Of a stretch of 28,627 bases of DNA, positions 1 through 7,687 are shown in pieces (within the stretch, counting starts at the first letter, position 1; every line of letters begins with the position of its first letter). Below the pieces are notes generated by a model. It saw only the letters and a list, made by a program, of their open reading frames with translations, searched no databases and was not told where the DNA came from. Made by a program: the position numbers and the translations under genes. This DNA is from JBNLBT01 sp050303435 (GTDB taxonomy: Bacteria; Pseudomonadota; Gammaproteobacteria; Xanthomonadales; Marinicellaceae), in NCBI GenBank assembly GCA_050303435.1, contig JBNLBT010000038.1, positions 1 through 28,627 of the forward strand. The letters are read 5' to 3'.

Positions 1-2
1 GC

Positions 3-413
3 ATGCAAGAAGTCAAGCACCGCGCCCTGGTTGAGGCCGCCCTGAGCGCAGCAGAAACCGCCTATGCACCCTATTCCGGGTTTCGCGTCGGTGCCGCAAT
101 CGAAGATGCAAACGGGCGCATTTCCAGTGGCTGCAACGTGGAAAACGCCGCATTTCCGCTGGGCGCATGCGCCGAACAGTCCGCCATCAGCGACATGATT
201 CGCCACCACGGCACGCGCATCGCCCGCATCCTCATCGCCACCCTGGATGGCCCCCACTGCCCGCCGTGCGGCGGCTGTCGCCAGCGCATCATGGAATTTG
301 CCGACGAGCACACCGAAGTGGTGCTTTACGCCAGCGCCGAACCCGCGCGCGTGTATCGCATCCGCGATTTGTTGCCGGATTCATTTCAGGGTGAGGATCT
401 GAAGCCGCGCTGA
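3..413 (+). CDS. cdd: Cytidine deaminase
   Basis: This enzyme hydrolytically deaminates cytidine and deoxycytidine to uridine and deoxyuridine in cytosolic pyrimidine salvage. The 136-residue product has the length of the small homotetrameric, zinc-dependent deaminases. The N-terminal AYAPYSGFRVGAA segment is the family substrate-binding signature. The zinc site is visible as C56-A57-E58, where Glu58 is the proton shuttle, together with PCGGCRQ at 87-94 supplying Cys89 and Cys92. The C-terminal DLLPDSF is also typical. The ATG lies two bases from the window edge, but the protein aligns with full-length family members from its first residues, so it is probably complete. Any ribosome binding site and the upstream neighbour lie outside the window. 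A promoter separates it from surE, so the two are probably separate transcription units. Confidence 0.93.
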   Translation: MQEVKHRALVEAALSAAETAYAPYSGFRVGAAIEDANGRISSGCNVENAAFPLGACAEQSAISDMIRHHGTRIARILIATLDGPHCPPCGGCRQRIMEFADEHTEVVLYASAEPARVYRIRDLLPDSFQGEDLKPR

Positions 414-426
414 GCCCCTACAAAGG

Positions 427-439
427 ACCGCAAAGCGGT
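427..439 (+). terminator. Short hairpin after cdd, possible weak terminator
   Basis: ACCGC and GCGGT form a 5-bp stem around a 3-base AAA loop, 14 bases past the cdd stop. The following bases are a G/T mix (GTTGGGTTGTT), not a clean T run, so termination would be weak. The site is supported by its place between cdd and the surE promoter. Confidence 0.3.
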
Positions 440-448
440 GTTGGGTTG

Positions 449-476
449 TTGTCAAATGACCTGTGCACATTATAAT
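449..476 (+). promoter_or_regulatory. Sigma-70 promoter for surE-pcm-nlpD
   Basis: A TTGTCA -35 box (449-454) is followed after 16 bases by a perfect TATAAT -10 box (471-476). Transcription would start near 483, shortly before the GGAGG-type ribosome binding site and the surE ATG at 500. No other promoter is evident for the three overlapping or adjacent genes downstream. Confidence 0.75.
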
Positions 477-499
477 AGGGCTTTACTTTTGGAGGGTGT

Positions 500-1264
500 A
501 TGAAATTTCTGGTCAGCAACGACGACGGCGTCAACACACCGGGCATTCTGGCCCTGGCTGAAGCGCTCAAGGAATTCGGTCAAGTCACCGTATTTGCCCC
601 CAATCGCGACCGTTCCGGTGCCAGCAATTCACTCACCCTGGATCGCCCGATCCGCATCCAAAAAATTGACGCCGGCGTGTATTCCGTGCACGGCACACCG
701 ACCGATTGCGTGCACGTGGCTTTGACCGGCGTGCTGAAGCACGACCCCGACATGGTGATCTCCGGCATCAACAATTCCGCCAATCTCGGCGACGACGTGC
801 TCTACTCGGGGACCGTCGCCGCGGCGATGGAAGGGCGTTACCTCGGCCTGCCGGCGATCGCGGTATCGCTGGCAGTGGATCACAGCCGCGAGACGCACCC
901 CAAACGACATTTCGACACCGCCGCGAAGTACCTGGCCCGGCTGATCCACCACCTGCAGGATCAACCCTTGCCACAGGACACCATCCTCAACATCAACATA
1001 CCGAACCTGCCGATGGAGCAGATCAAGGGCGTTCGCGTGACCCGGCTGGGTTATCGGCACAAGGCCGAAAACGCCGTGCCAATCACCGACCCGCGTGGCA
1101 TCCGCATGTACTGGATCGGCCCGGCCGGCCCCGAAGCCGACGCCGGCGAAGGCACCGATTTTCACGCAATCAAGTCCGGATACGTGTCCATCACCCCCTT
1201 GCAAACCGACATGACACGCCACAGCGCCATGCGCGATTTGGGCCATTGGGTGGACGCGCTGTGA
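500..1264 (+). CDS. surE: 5'/3'-nucleotidase SurE
   Basis: SurE is a metal-dependent phosphatase that removes phosphate from nucleoside 5'- and 3'-monophosphates and short polyphosphate, and is linked to stationary-phase survival. The 254-residue product opens with the diagnostic SNDDG motif, giving metal ligands Asp8 and Asp9. It continues with RDRSGASN around Ser39 and SGINN near 89-92, which complete the metal site. Length matches the family. GGAGGG sits just upstream of the ATG. The stop lies 17 bases before the pcm ATG, with which surE is classically paired. The cluster has its own promoter at 449-476. Confidence 0.95.
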   Translation: MKFLVSNDDGVNTPGILALAEALKEFGQVTVFAPNRDRSGASNSLTLDRPIRIQKIDAGVYSVHGTPTDCVHVALTGVLKHDPDMVISGINNSANLGDDVLYSGTVAAAMEGRYLGLPAIAVSLAVDHSRETHPKRHFDTAAKYLARLIHHLQDQPLPQDTILNINIPNLPMEQIKGVRVTRLGYRHKAENAVPITDPRGIRMYWIGPAGPEADAGEGTDFHAIKSGYVSITPLQTDMTRHSAMRDLGHWVDAL

Positions 1265-1281
1265 ATCCACAGGGCATCGGC

Positions 1282-1914
1282 ATGACCTCTGAACGCACGC
1301 GCATCCGCATGATCGAGCAGCTCAGGCGCAATGGCATCCGCGATGAACGGGTGCTGATGGCCATGAGTCGGGCGCCGCGGCATTTGTTTATGGACGAGGC
1401 CCTCTCGCACAAAGCCTACGAGGACACCGCGCTGCCGATCAAATACGGTCAAACCATTTCGCAACCCTGGGTGGTGGCGCGCATGACCGAAATGGTGATA
1501 GCCGACGGCGTGCCGGATAAAGTCCTTGAACTGGGCACCGGCTCGGGTTACCAGGCGGCGGTGCTGGCGCATCTGGTGACAGAGGTGTTCAGCGTGGAAC
1601 GCATTGCGCAATTGAGCCGACTGGCGCGTCGCCGTTTCGTTAAACTGGGCTATCGCAACATTCGCTGTAAAACCGGCGACGGCTTTGCCGGCTGGCCCAA
1701 CGAAGCCCCGTTCGATCTGATCCTGGGCACCGCCGCGCCTTCAAGCCCGCCCCTGGCGTTGTTGCAGCAAGTGCGCATCGGCGGCCGCATGATTCTGCCG
1801 GTCGGCGATGAATCACAGCAGCTGCTGGAAATCATTCGATTGCAAGACGGGCATGAAATACGCACACACGATCCGGTGGTGTTTGTGCCGATGCTGAAAG
1901 GGACTGAACGTTGA
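1282..1914 (+). CDS. pcm: Protein-L-isoaspartate O-methyltransferase
   Basis: Pcm uses S-adenosylmethionine to methylate isoaspartyl residues in aged proteins, starting their repair in the cytosol. The 210-residue product shows the SAM-binding glycine-rich motif LELGTGSGYQAA, the upstream QTISQPWVVARM segment that packs on the active site, and the late GGRMILPVG strand. The usual Thr-Ala-Ala-Pro motif is present as GTAAPS. The open frame runs far upstream through surE, but ATG 1282 with AGGG seven bases before it gives the family N-terminus. A GTG at 1261 that overlaps the surE stop is the alternative. The stop overlaps the nlpD start, so translation is probably coupled. Confidence 0.93.
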   Translation: MTSERTRIRMIEQLRRNGIRDERVLMAMSRAPRHLFMDEALSHKAYEDTALPIKYGQTISQPWVVARMTEMVIADGVPDKVLELGTGSGYQAAVLAHLVTEVFSVERIAQLSRLARRRFVKLGYRNIRCKTGDGFAGWPNEAPFDLILGTAAPSSPPLALLQQVRIGGRMILPVGDESQQLLEIIRLQDGHEIRTHDPVVFVPMLKGTER

Positions 1915-2816
1915 TTCGATGGGGCCCGATCCTGGTTGCACTGGTGCTGTTGACGGCCTGCAGCAAACGCCAACCTGCCAGCGTGGTCGACCGCTCCAGC
2001 CACAACAAACGCAGCGTCATCATCACGCGCGCCAGCGGGGCAGAAAAGCCCCCCGCTCAAATCACCGTGCGCAAGGGCGACACCCTGTATTCCATCGGCT
2101 TTCGCCACCAGCTGGACTACCGGCGGATCGCGCAACTCAATGGCATCCCCAAGCCCTACACCATCTATCCGGGTCAGCGGCTGAAGCTGACTGGCGAGCT
2201 GCCGCCTGCGGCCACGCGGGCTTCGAAAACCCAATCCAGCGAACGCGGCGATGTCCAGACGCGCCCCTACCAGTCCAACCCAAGCATCACGGTCAAATCG
2301 ACCTCAACGCAAAAGCCGCCGCAGCAAAACCCGCAAAAAACTCCCACACAAAAGCCTGTGGCGAAAACCGATCAACCCGCTGAGAACCCACAGCGCACAC
2401 CCCCCAAAACCGTGGTCAATCCGACTTTGCCCGATTCCAGCGAGCGGACATTAAAATGGCAATGGCCGATCCGCGGCAAACTGTTGTCCACCTTTCTGCC
2501 CAGCAACCCGGCGCGCAAAGGCATCTCCATTGACGGCAAGGAGGGCAGCAGCATCGGCGCTGCGGAAGCGGGCGTGGTGGTGTACAGCGGCAATGGACTG
2601 CTGGGTTACGGTGAACTGATCATCATCAAGCACAACGACGCCTATCTGAGCGCCTACGGCCACAACAAAGTGCGGCTGGTGCAGGAAGGCGAAAGCGTCA
2701 AAAAAGGACAAACGATCGCAGAGCTGGGTTCAACCGGCACCAACTTCAACAACCTGCATTTTGAAATCCGTAAAAACGGCCAACCGGTCAACCCGCTGAA
2801 TCATTTGCCCAAATAA
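1911..2816 (+). CDS. nlpD: NlpD-like lipoprotein, LysM plus degenerate M23 (LytM) domain
   Basis: NlpD is an envelope lipoprotein that activates the peptidoglycan amidase AmiC during cell separation. A signal peptide ends in the lipobox LTAC with Cys17. A LysM peptidoglycan-binding domain covers about 51-94, followed by a Pro/Thr/Gln-rich linker to about 175 and a LytM domain from about 183 to 301. The LytM domain is degenerate: the metal-ligand Asp of the usual GIDI motif is Ser206 (GISI), and the HxH motif reads NLHFE. It is therefore probably an activator and not an enzyme. Translation starts at a TTG overlapping the pcm stop, with AAAGGGA upstream. The surE-pcm-nlpD order is standard, but rpoS, the usual next gene, is missing. 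Confidence 0.88.
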   Translation: MIRWGPILVALVLLTACSKRQPASVVDRSSHNKRSVIITRASGAEKPPAQITVRKGDTLYSIGFRHQLDYRRIAQLNGIPKPYTIYPGQRLKLTGELPPAATRASKTQSSERGDVQTRPYQSNPSITVKSTSTQKPPQQNPQKTPTQKPVAKTDQPAENPQRTPPKTVVNPTLPDSSERTLKWQWPIRGKLLSTFLPSNPARKGISIDGKEGSSIGAAEAGVVVYSGNGLLGYGELIIIKHNDAYLSAYGHNKVRLVQEGESVKKGQTIAELGSTGTNFNNLHFEIRKNGQPVNPLNHLPK

Positions 2817-2862
2817 ACCCAGGCTGCGCCTTGAGGATTATTTCCACGGCTTTTGGCGCGAT

Positions 2863-4761
2863 TCACTCACCGATGTCAATGGCCTTGTTCGAGGCGTGGG
2901 CTTCTGCACGCAGACGCTCAAGAGTCTCGCGCTGCAATCGATAATCCGCCCCCATCAGGGCGCCGGTCGGCGGCGCAGGCCAGTTGGACACATCCAGTGC
3001 ATCCAGACGCGCTTGAGCCACAGACAGCACCTGTTCACGCGCTTCGGCGTCGGCAATGAAATCAAACGGCAACAAGGCGGCCTGAAATCCGCGCAGCGAC
3101 GCGTCGTTTGTCGCCAGGTGATCCACAATCGTCGTCAGACTGCGGTGGGCAAAGCGGCGGATGCCGGGGTAATCATCGCTCATCGCGTAAAGCAGATGCG
3201 GGATCAGAAATTGACGCCGCCCCAAAGGCAGAGCCGCATCGTCCAGACCCATGTGGTAAGCCGCAATGCCGCGCTCAACGGGGTCTCCGGAATGCAAGGA
3301 CTGCAGGGATTGCACCGCGGTGGAATATCCCTCGGTCACTTCCACCGAACCGGGCCACAATTCAGCGCTGGCCTGCACCACCCATTCGGCCGACCGGTCC
3401 ACATGACAATTGACGCAGGCGTTGGGTTTGTCGATGGCAAATTCCAACACCGGATCGGGCGATTCTATTTTATGATTGCGGTGGAAGGTCATGATGCCGT
3501 AAGTCATCTTCGGCATGTGGCAGTCGTAGCACAATGAACCGCTTGAATCGGCTGCATGACCGGTGTGTGGCGTTGGATCGGCCACCAGTGCGGCGTGGCA
3601 TTCGACGCAGCCGGCGTTGCTGCGCATTGTCGGTTCCAACATGCCGTTGACATCGCCGCCATGCATGTCGTGACAGGACATGCAGGTCAGCCGCTCATCC
3701 TGACGACACGCCGACATCAGAATGCCCTGGTATTCGTACGCGGTCAGCCGTGGCGTGCCGTCGGCCCAGAAACGGCTGGCAAACAGGTCGGTTTTCTGGG
3801 TCGGCAATTGCGACTCCCGCAACACCGGATTGACGTGCATTTGCAACAGGTCGCCCGGTCGATAGGTGGGTCCGTCTTCCATCCAGGTGCGCGCCAGCGC
3901 CAAAGTTTTTGGGGTGCGTTGTCCGTGACACTGGCCACACACATCCAGTGAACGCTGCTGGCTCAGACGCGACGGGTTGACGATGCTGTTGTCGGCGCTG
4001 TCGGTGAAATGCATGTAATATTTTCGGAACAGCTGATCGCTGACTTGCAGGTGGTATTCGCCCGCCGCATGGCAGGATTCACACGCGATGCCCAATTCGG
4101 CCACGTGGGAATCAAACATTGAATCCTTCTGCAGATCATAGGGTTCGCCGCGGCGGGCCTTGTCGACGATTTCATCGTAGTTGTTCATGCCCGGCGTGAT
4201 GCCGGTGTTGTGACAGAAAATGCAATTCTGGTTCCAGATGGCGGTGTGTGAATCAAACGACTGCGCATCCGAACCCAAAAACGCGCCGTTCAAATGCACC
4301 CAGCGCGCGTCTTCAATGTGCCACAACATTTCCAGTCGATAAAAGTTGCCGTCGGTTTCATTGGTCTGAGCCAGGTATTGCTGATAGCGTCGGGAACCCA
4401 CGGTGCGCGTGATTTCCAGGCGTTGCAGCAAGGCCTCGCTGCCGGGCTGGTAGTAGTCAAAATAGTAGCGCCCCTCTTCCTGCACAGGCCGAATGGTGTA
4501 GCCCCAATAGGTGTGCGCCTCGCCATTGAAATCGCCGCGCACGGTTTGCGCGTTGGCCGCCTGGGTCATGCTGCGGTGGTAGGTGTCGTGCCAGGATGCG
4601 TGGCGTTCTTCATGGCATTCGCGGCAACTGTCCGAGCCGGTGAAGGCCTGTTGCGAAAAATCCACTGACTTGCGCACCGATGAATGCGCCTGCATCCAAC
4701 CGAATCCAAGCACCGCTGCGAGCAGCAGAACAGCCAACCAGGGCAACGCTTTTTTACTCAT
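2863..4761 (-). CDS. Octaheme c-type cytochrome, membrane-anchored or exported
   Basis: The 632-residue protein has eight CXXCH haem-attachment sites starting at residues 46, 180, 227, 275, 360, 385, 411 and 449. A hydrophobic N-terminal segment (about 7-24) acts as signal peptide or anchor, so it should be periplasmic and depend on the cytochrome c maturation system. The spacing and the first motif (SDSCRECHEERHASW) resemble the cytochrome c554-like multihaem group, but I recognise no specific enzyme. The haem-free C-terminal part (about 470-632) looks helical, with a stretch at 490-560 resembling HEAT-type repeats. It is convergent with nlpD and downstream of the DUF2157 gene on the same strand. 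No quinol oxidase or reductase partner is adjacent. A role in electron transfer is secure; the substrate is unknown. Confidence 0.82.
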   Translation of the reverse strand: MSKKALPWLAVLLLAAVLGFGWMQAHSSVRKSVDFSQQAFTGSDSCRECHEERHASWHDTYHRSMTQAANAQTVRGDFNGEAHTYWGYTIRPVQEEGRYYFDYYQPGSEALLQRLEITRTVGSRRYQQYLAQTNETDGNFYRLEMLWHIEDARWVHLNGAFLGSDAQSFDSHTAIWNQNCIFCHNTGITPGMNNYDEIVDKARRGEPYDLQKDSMFDSHVAELGIACESCHAAGEYHLQVSDQLFRKYYMHFTDSADNSIVNPSRLSQQRSLDVCGQCHGQRTPKTLALARTWMEDGPTYRPGDLLQMHVNPVLRESQLPTQKTDLFASRFWADGTPRLTAYEYQGILMSACRQDERLTCMSCHDMHGGDVNGMLEPTMRSNAGCVECHAALVADPTPHTGHAADSSGSLCYDCHMPKMTYGIMTFHRNHKIESPDPVLEFAIDKPNACVNCHVDRSAEWVVQASAELWPGSVEVTEGYSTAVQSLQSLHSGDPVERGIAAYHMGLDDAALPLGRRQFLIPHLLYAMSDDYPGIRRFAHRSLTTIVDHLATNDASLRGFQAALLPFDFIADAEAREQVLSVAQARLDALDVSNWPAPPTGALMGADYRLQRETLERLRAEAHASNKAIDIGE

Positions 4762-4769
4762 GGGAAGCG

Positions 4770-4797
4770 ATTATAGCAGAGAAAAGCGGCGCGCCAA
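4770..4797 (-). promoter_or_regulatory. Possible promoter abutting the cytochrome start codon
   Basis: On the minus strand TTGGCG (4797-4792) and TATAAT (4775-4770) are separated by 16 bases. The -10 box ends only eight bases before the ATG, and no purine-rich ribosome binding site is visible. If active, the promoter would make a leaderless or nearly leaderless mRNA. The gene could instead be read from the upstream membrane-protein gene. Confidence 0.4.
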
Positions 4798-4842
4798 GCC
4801 AGCCATTCAATGCCACATTGCTCGCGTCGCCGGTACGCAGCG

Positions 4843-7446
4843 TCAGCGCACATCCAGCGGCTGTAAATTTTCGTCGTACAGATTAACCAGCAAGGCCTCT
4901 CCGTCGGTCGACACGCGAAATGCACCGTATTGTGCGGCGTCGAAATGCCGCGCGCGGCCTTCCTGGAAATAATAGCCATCGCTGGCCAGCCGCACACGGC
5001 CGTTGCGCACCCGGTAGCGCATCAACGCCTGCGTCGGCTGCACCGCTTCGGCCTCGCTCAGCAGGGCGTCCAGTGAGGCCACCTGCGCATCGTTCAGATT
5101 CAGACGCAAAAAACCGTCCCGGTCTTCTCGCCCCTTGACCCCGCGCAGAATTTCATTGCCGAGTGCGTAGCGCAGACGCATGTAATCCCCCTGCATCATG
5201 GAACGTGGATCGACCGGCGCCAGACGCAACAGCACCAACTGCCCGGATTCAAGCAACTTCTCTTTTTTGTATGTGGAAAAATTCACCGCCGCAATGGCCA
5301 ACAACAGGGTCAACAGTGCGATCCAGCGGGCTGAGCCCGGCAGCGCGCGTGCATCGTCCGAAAACACGTCGCCGTCAGGCGCGTCCACATCGGCCTCGAC
5401 GCCGCGACGCAGCCACAGATGGATGGCCAGCCACAACAAGCCCATACCGGCCAGCAAAAAGGACTTGTCCAGCAAAGTCCATTGCAGTGTGTAATAAAAC
5501 CAGCCCACGGCCAACAGCCAGGACAAAACGCCCAGGGCAAAAAACGTCCAGTGACGCAAGTAAAACCCCAACAGCGTCACGATCATGGCGCCGTTGCTGC
5601 CGGCCACCCAGAAGCCCATCACCGACAAGGCCGCTACGGCCAGCAACACCATGCCACTGCGCGCCGACTGCCGTGCCAAGCCCAATTGCTGCAACAGCCG
5701 CCACACCAAGTACAACAGCACCGCGGCAAACAGGATCGATGCCAGCAATGGGGCGTGGCGCACCAGCCAGGCGTCGTTTGCAGACAACAAATGGCGAAAC
5801 TCTGCACGCAAAGTAAAGTAAAACAGATTCATGGCCAACAACCCCAGCATCAGACCGTAGGCCACCGGTCGCCAGATGCGCTGTTTTTCCAACCAGCGCT
5901 GCGGGTTCAGCCACAACCACACCAGCGCGGCCGAAACCCCGACCGGCACAAACACATGCACACCGGTCTCACTCAAGGAAAAACTCAAGCTAAGGACTGC
6001 AAATGCCGCCGATGCCACGCGGTGAACAAAATGCGGCATGAGCAAAGCCAGTGCCGCCTGGTACAGGAACATCACCATCAGGCCCTGAGCCCAGTCGCTC
6101 AAATGAAACAAGGCCCAGCTCATCATCAATTGCCCGCACAGACTGACGGCCAATGCCGATTGCGCGATGAATTCGTTGCGGCGGCCCTGCGACAGCATCA
6201 ACCAGGCCCCGCCATTGGCCAACAGCGCCAGCGTGGCCAACAGACCGGCGCTGTCTGAGCGCAGCAATTGGGTGAACACCACGCCAATGAATGCCAACAA
6301 CAGCAGCGAAGCCAGCCAGCCGGAAAAACCCAGCAATATGCGCACCGCCATGGGGGTGTCCTGTGCGGCATTTTCGGGCCGTTCTCCGTGCACCAGTCGA
6401 GCGACCGACAAGCGCTCCCACAACGCCCCGTGCGGCGCATCGAGTGCCTGTTCATCCGCTGCGTCGCCACCGTGCCTGTGCCCATGCAATCGCATCAGCC
6501 AGCGCCCGGCCATCACCGAACTGGCCACCAGATAAATGGCCAGCAACAACAAGCCAAAACTCTCCAAATGATCCTGCATGAATTCAATCAGGACAAACAG
6601 TCCAACCACAATCAAACTCAGCACCCAAGCCGAAGACATCAACAGATCGCGCCAACGTAAATAAAACAACCAATACCCGCCAGCCATGAACAACAGATAA
6701 GCCAAAAGCGCCGAGGCACCGGCTTTGTCGTTGTCAAATATCCAGTGAATGGCCAACCAGCTGAGCACAACGCCACAAGCCATCAGACTCAGCTTCAACA
6801 ACTCTCTGCCGCGCAATGACCAGGGCCACCTATGTCGCCAGTGATGCATCAGGGCAAAGAACACGGCCATGCAGGCATTCAAGCCAAAACTCACCCACAA
6901 AGTGCCATCGGAACGGAACCACAACGGCAGAAATCCACGCGACACCTGCATATACAGCACGGCAGCGGTGTTCAACAGCAACCACCACAAAGCCCACACC
7001 AGTGCCGAACGGCTGACCAGTGCCCAGGGCGTGATCAGCAGTCCCCAAAAGGCAAACAACTGCCAGGGGTCCACACCGGTCTGATAAATTTGTCCGTACA
7101 GGGCCATCCAGGCCCCCAGCAACACACTCATGCCCAATAAAGTGGCCTTCGCCGGCCAGGGCCGACGCCAAAAGAGCATGTACAACACACTGCAACTCAA
7201 CAACGCGGCCTGCGCCACCGCCAGTTTGCTCAGGCGATGCATGTCGGCCCAGTTGTAGGCAAAAAAGAAAATCAGCGCGCTGGTCAGCAGCAACACCGCA
7301 CCCACCAGCAACACCGCGTTGAGCATGGCGCGCCATTGCAGGCGCGTTGGCCGGGCTCCGGACTGTTCAAGCGCCGCGAGGTAATCCTCGCGTTTGATGG
7401 CACCGCTGCGGAACCAGTGATCGATCATGGATTGAATGGCAGACAT
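4843..7446 (-). CDS. Large polytopic membrane protein, DUF2157-DUF4401-GDYXXLXY fusion
   Basis: The chosen 867-residue product begins MSAIQSMIDHWF. An ATG with GGGGGT seven bases upstream supports this start over a longer open frame to 7626. A cytosolic N-terminal helix pair is followed by the DUF2157 membrane region with FFFAYNWADM near 62-71. A central block of many hydrophobic helices resembles DUF4401. The C-terminal part contains the name-giving GDYMRLRY motif of the GDYXXLXY family, preceded by a transmembrane helix, and probably lies on the periplasmic side. In other bacteria these parts are often adjacent separate genes; here they form one chain with roughly 25 hydrophobic segments. 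Function is unknown. It is divergent from the MarR gene and upstream of the cytochrome gene on the same strand. Confidence 0.82.
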   Translation of the reverse strand: MSAIQSMIDHWFRSGAIKREDYLAALEQSGARPTRLQWRAMLNAVLLVGAVLLLTSALIFFFAYNWADMHRLSKLAVAQAALLSCSVLYMLFWRRPWPAKATLLGMSVLLGAWMALYGQIYQTGVDPWQLFAFWGLLITPWALVSRSALVWALWWLLLNTAAVLYMQVSRGFLPLWFRSDGTLWVSFGLNACMAVFFALMHHWRHRWPWSLRGRELLKLSLMACGVVLSWLAIHWIFDNDKAGASALLAYLLFMAGGYWLFYLRWRDLLMSSAWVLSLIVVGLFVLIEFMQDHLESFGLLLLAIYLVASSVMAGRWLMRLHGHRHGGDAADEQALDAPHGALWERLSVARLVHGERPENAAQDTPMAVRILLGFSGWLASLLLLAFIGVVFTQLLRSDSAGLLATLALLANGGAWLMLSQGRRNEFIAQSALAVSLCGQLMMSWALFHLSDWAQGLMVMFLYQAALALLMPHFVHRVASAAFAVLSLSFSLSETGVHVFVPVGVSAALVWLWLNPQRWLEKQRIWRPVAYGLMLGLLAMNLFYFTLRAEFRHLLSANDAWLVRHAPLLASILFAAVLLYLVWRLLQQLGLARQSARSGMVLLAVAALSVMGFWVAGSNGAMIVTLLGFYLRHWTFFALGVLSWLLAVGWFYYTLQWTLLDKSFLLAGMGLLWLAIHLWLRRGVEADVDAPDGDVFSDDARALPGSARWIALLTLLLAIAAVNFSTYKKEKLLESGQLVLLRLAPVDPRSMMQGDYMRLRYALGNEILRGVKGREDRDGFLRLNLNDAQVASLDALLSEAEAVQPTQALMRYRVRNGRVRLASDGYYFQEGRARHFDAAQYGAFRVSTDGEALLVNLYDENLQPLDVR

Positions 7447-7473
7447 GCCGCACCCCCTGTGTTGAATGCGCCT

Positions 7474-7503
7474 ATGATGACACGAGTCTCGGGGTTTTGA
7501 CAA
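7474..7503 (-). promoter_or_regulatory. Possible promoter for the DUF2157 fusion gene
   Basis: On the minus strand TTGTCA (7503-7498) and CATCAT (7479-7474) are 18 bases apart, about 30 bases before the ATG at 7446. The -10 match is only moderate. The rest of the 7447-7632 region shows no gene. Confidence 0.3.
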
Positions 7504-7632
7504 CTGGACAACAGCGCTGTACAGCATGCAATTTCGCGGTGTCAGGGCATGAAACCGAGGGTTGAATCGGGTGCAACCTGAACTTGGCTGCGCCCTTCCG
7601 ATCGATTGATGTGAGGTTATTGTCATCGAGTC

Positions 7633-7660
7633 TTGACATTTACATAATCATTTATATAAT
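7633..7660 (+). promoter_or_regulatory. Consensus sigma-70 promoter for the MarR-GNAT pair
   Basis: A perfect TTGACA (7633-7638) and a perfect TATAAT (7655-7660) are spaced by 16 bases. Transcription would start near 7667, giving a leader of about 20 bases that ends in the GAGGAG ribosome binding site (7676-7681). Such a strong promoter in front of a MarR gene suggests autorepression. Confidence 0.85.
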
Positions 7661-7669
7661 TATTTATAT
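7644..7669 (+). repeat. Tandem 12-base AT repeat over the -10 box, probable operator
   Basis: Two 14-base units (7644-7657 and 7656-7669) differ at one position and recur with a 12-base period. Inside are the perfect palindromes TTATATAA and ATAATTAT. The repeats cover the -10 box and the start point. This is a plausible binding site for the MarR protein encoded just downstream, though operator function is inferred. Confidence 0.5.
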
Positions 7670-7687
7670 TAAACCGAGGAGCGCCCC

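Noticed and set aside
629..1270. 213-residue antisense open frame over surE
   Set aside because: This is a codon-bias shadow of a well-supported gene. Similar long antisense frames over other genes were rejected for the same reason.
706..1281. Upstream extension of the pcm frame through surE
   Set aside because: It is an out-of-frame reading of surE; the family N-terminus and ribosome binding site fit ATG 1282.
7504..7526. CTGG...CTGTACAG resembling a LexA box
   Set aside because: The spacing between half-sites does not fit CTGT-N8-ACAG, and no SOS gene follows.
7555..7605. GGGTTGAATCGGGTGCAACC, tRNA T-arm-like
   Set aside because: No acceptor or anticodon stems of proper length could be placed around it.
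7447..7626. 60-residue N-terminal extension of the DUF2157 fusion
   Set aside because: The extension lacks family similarity and membrane helices, and a better ribosome binding site precedes ATG 7446.
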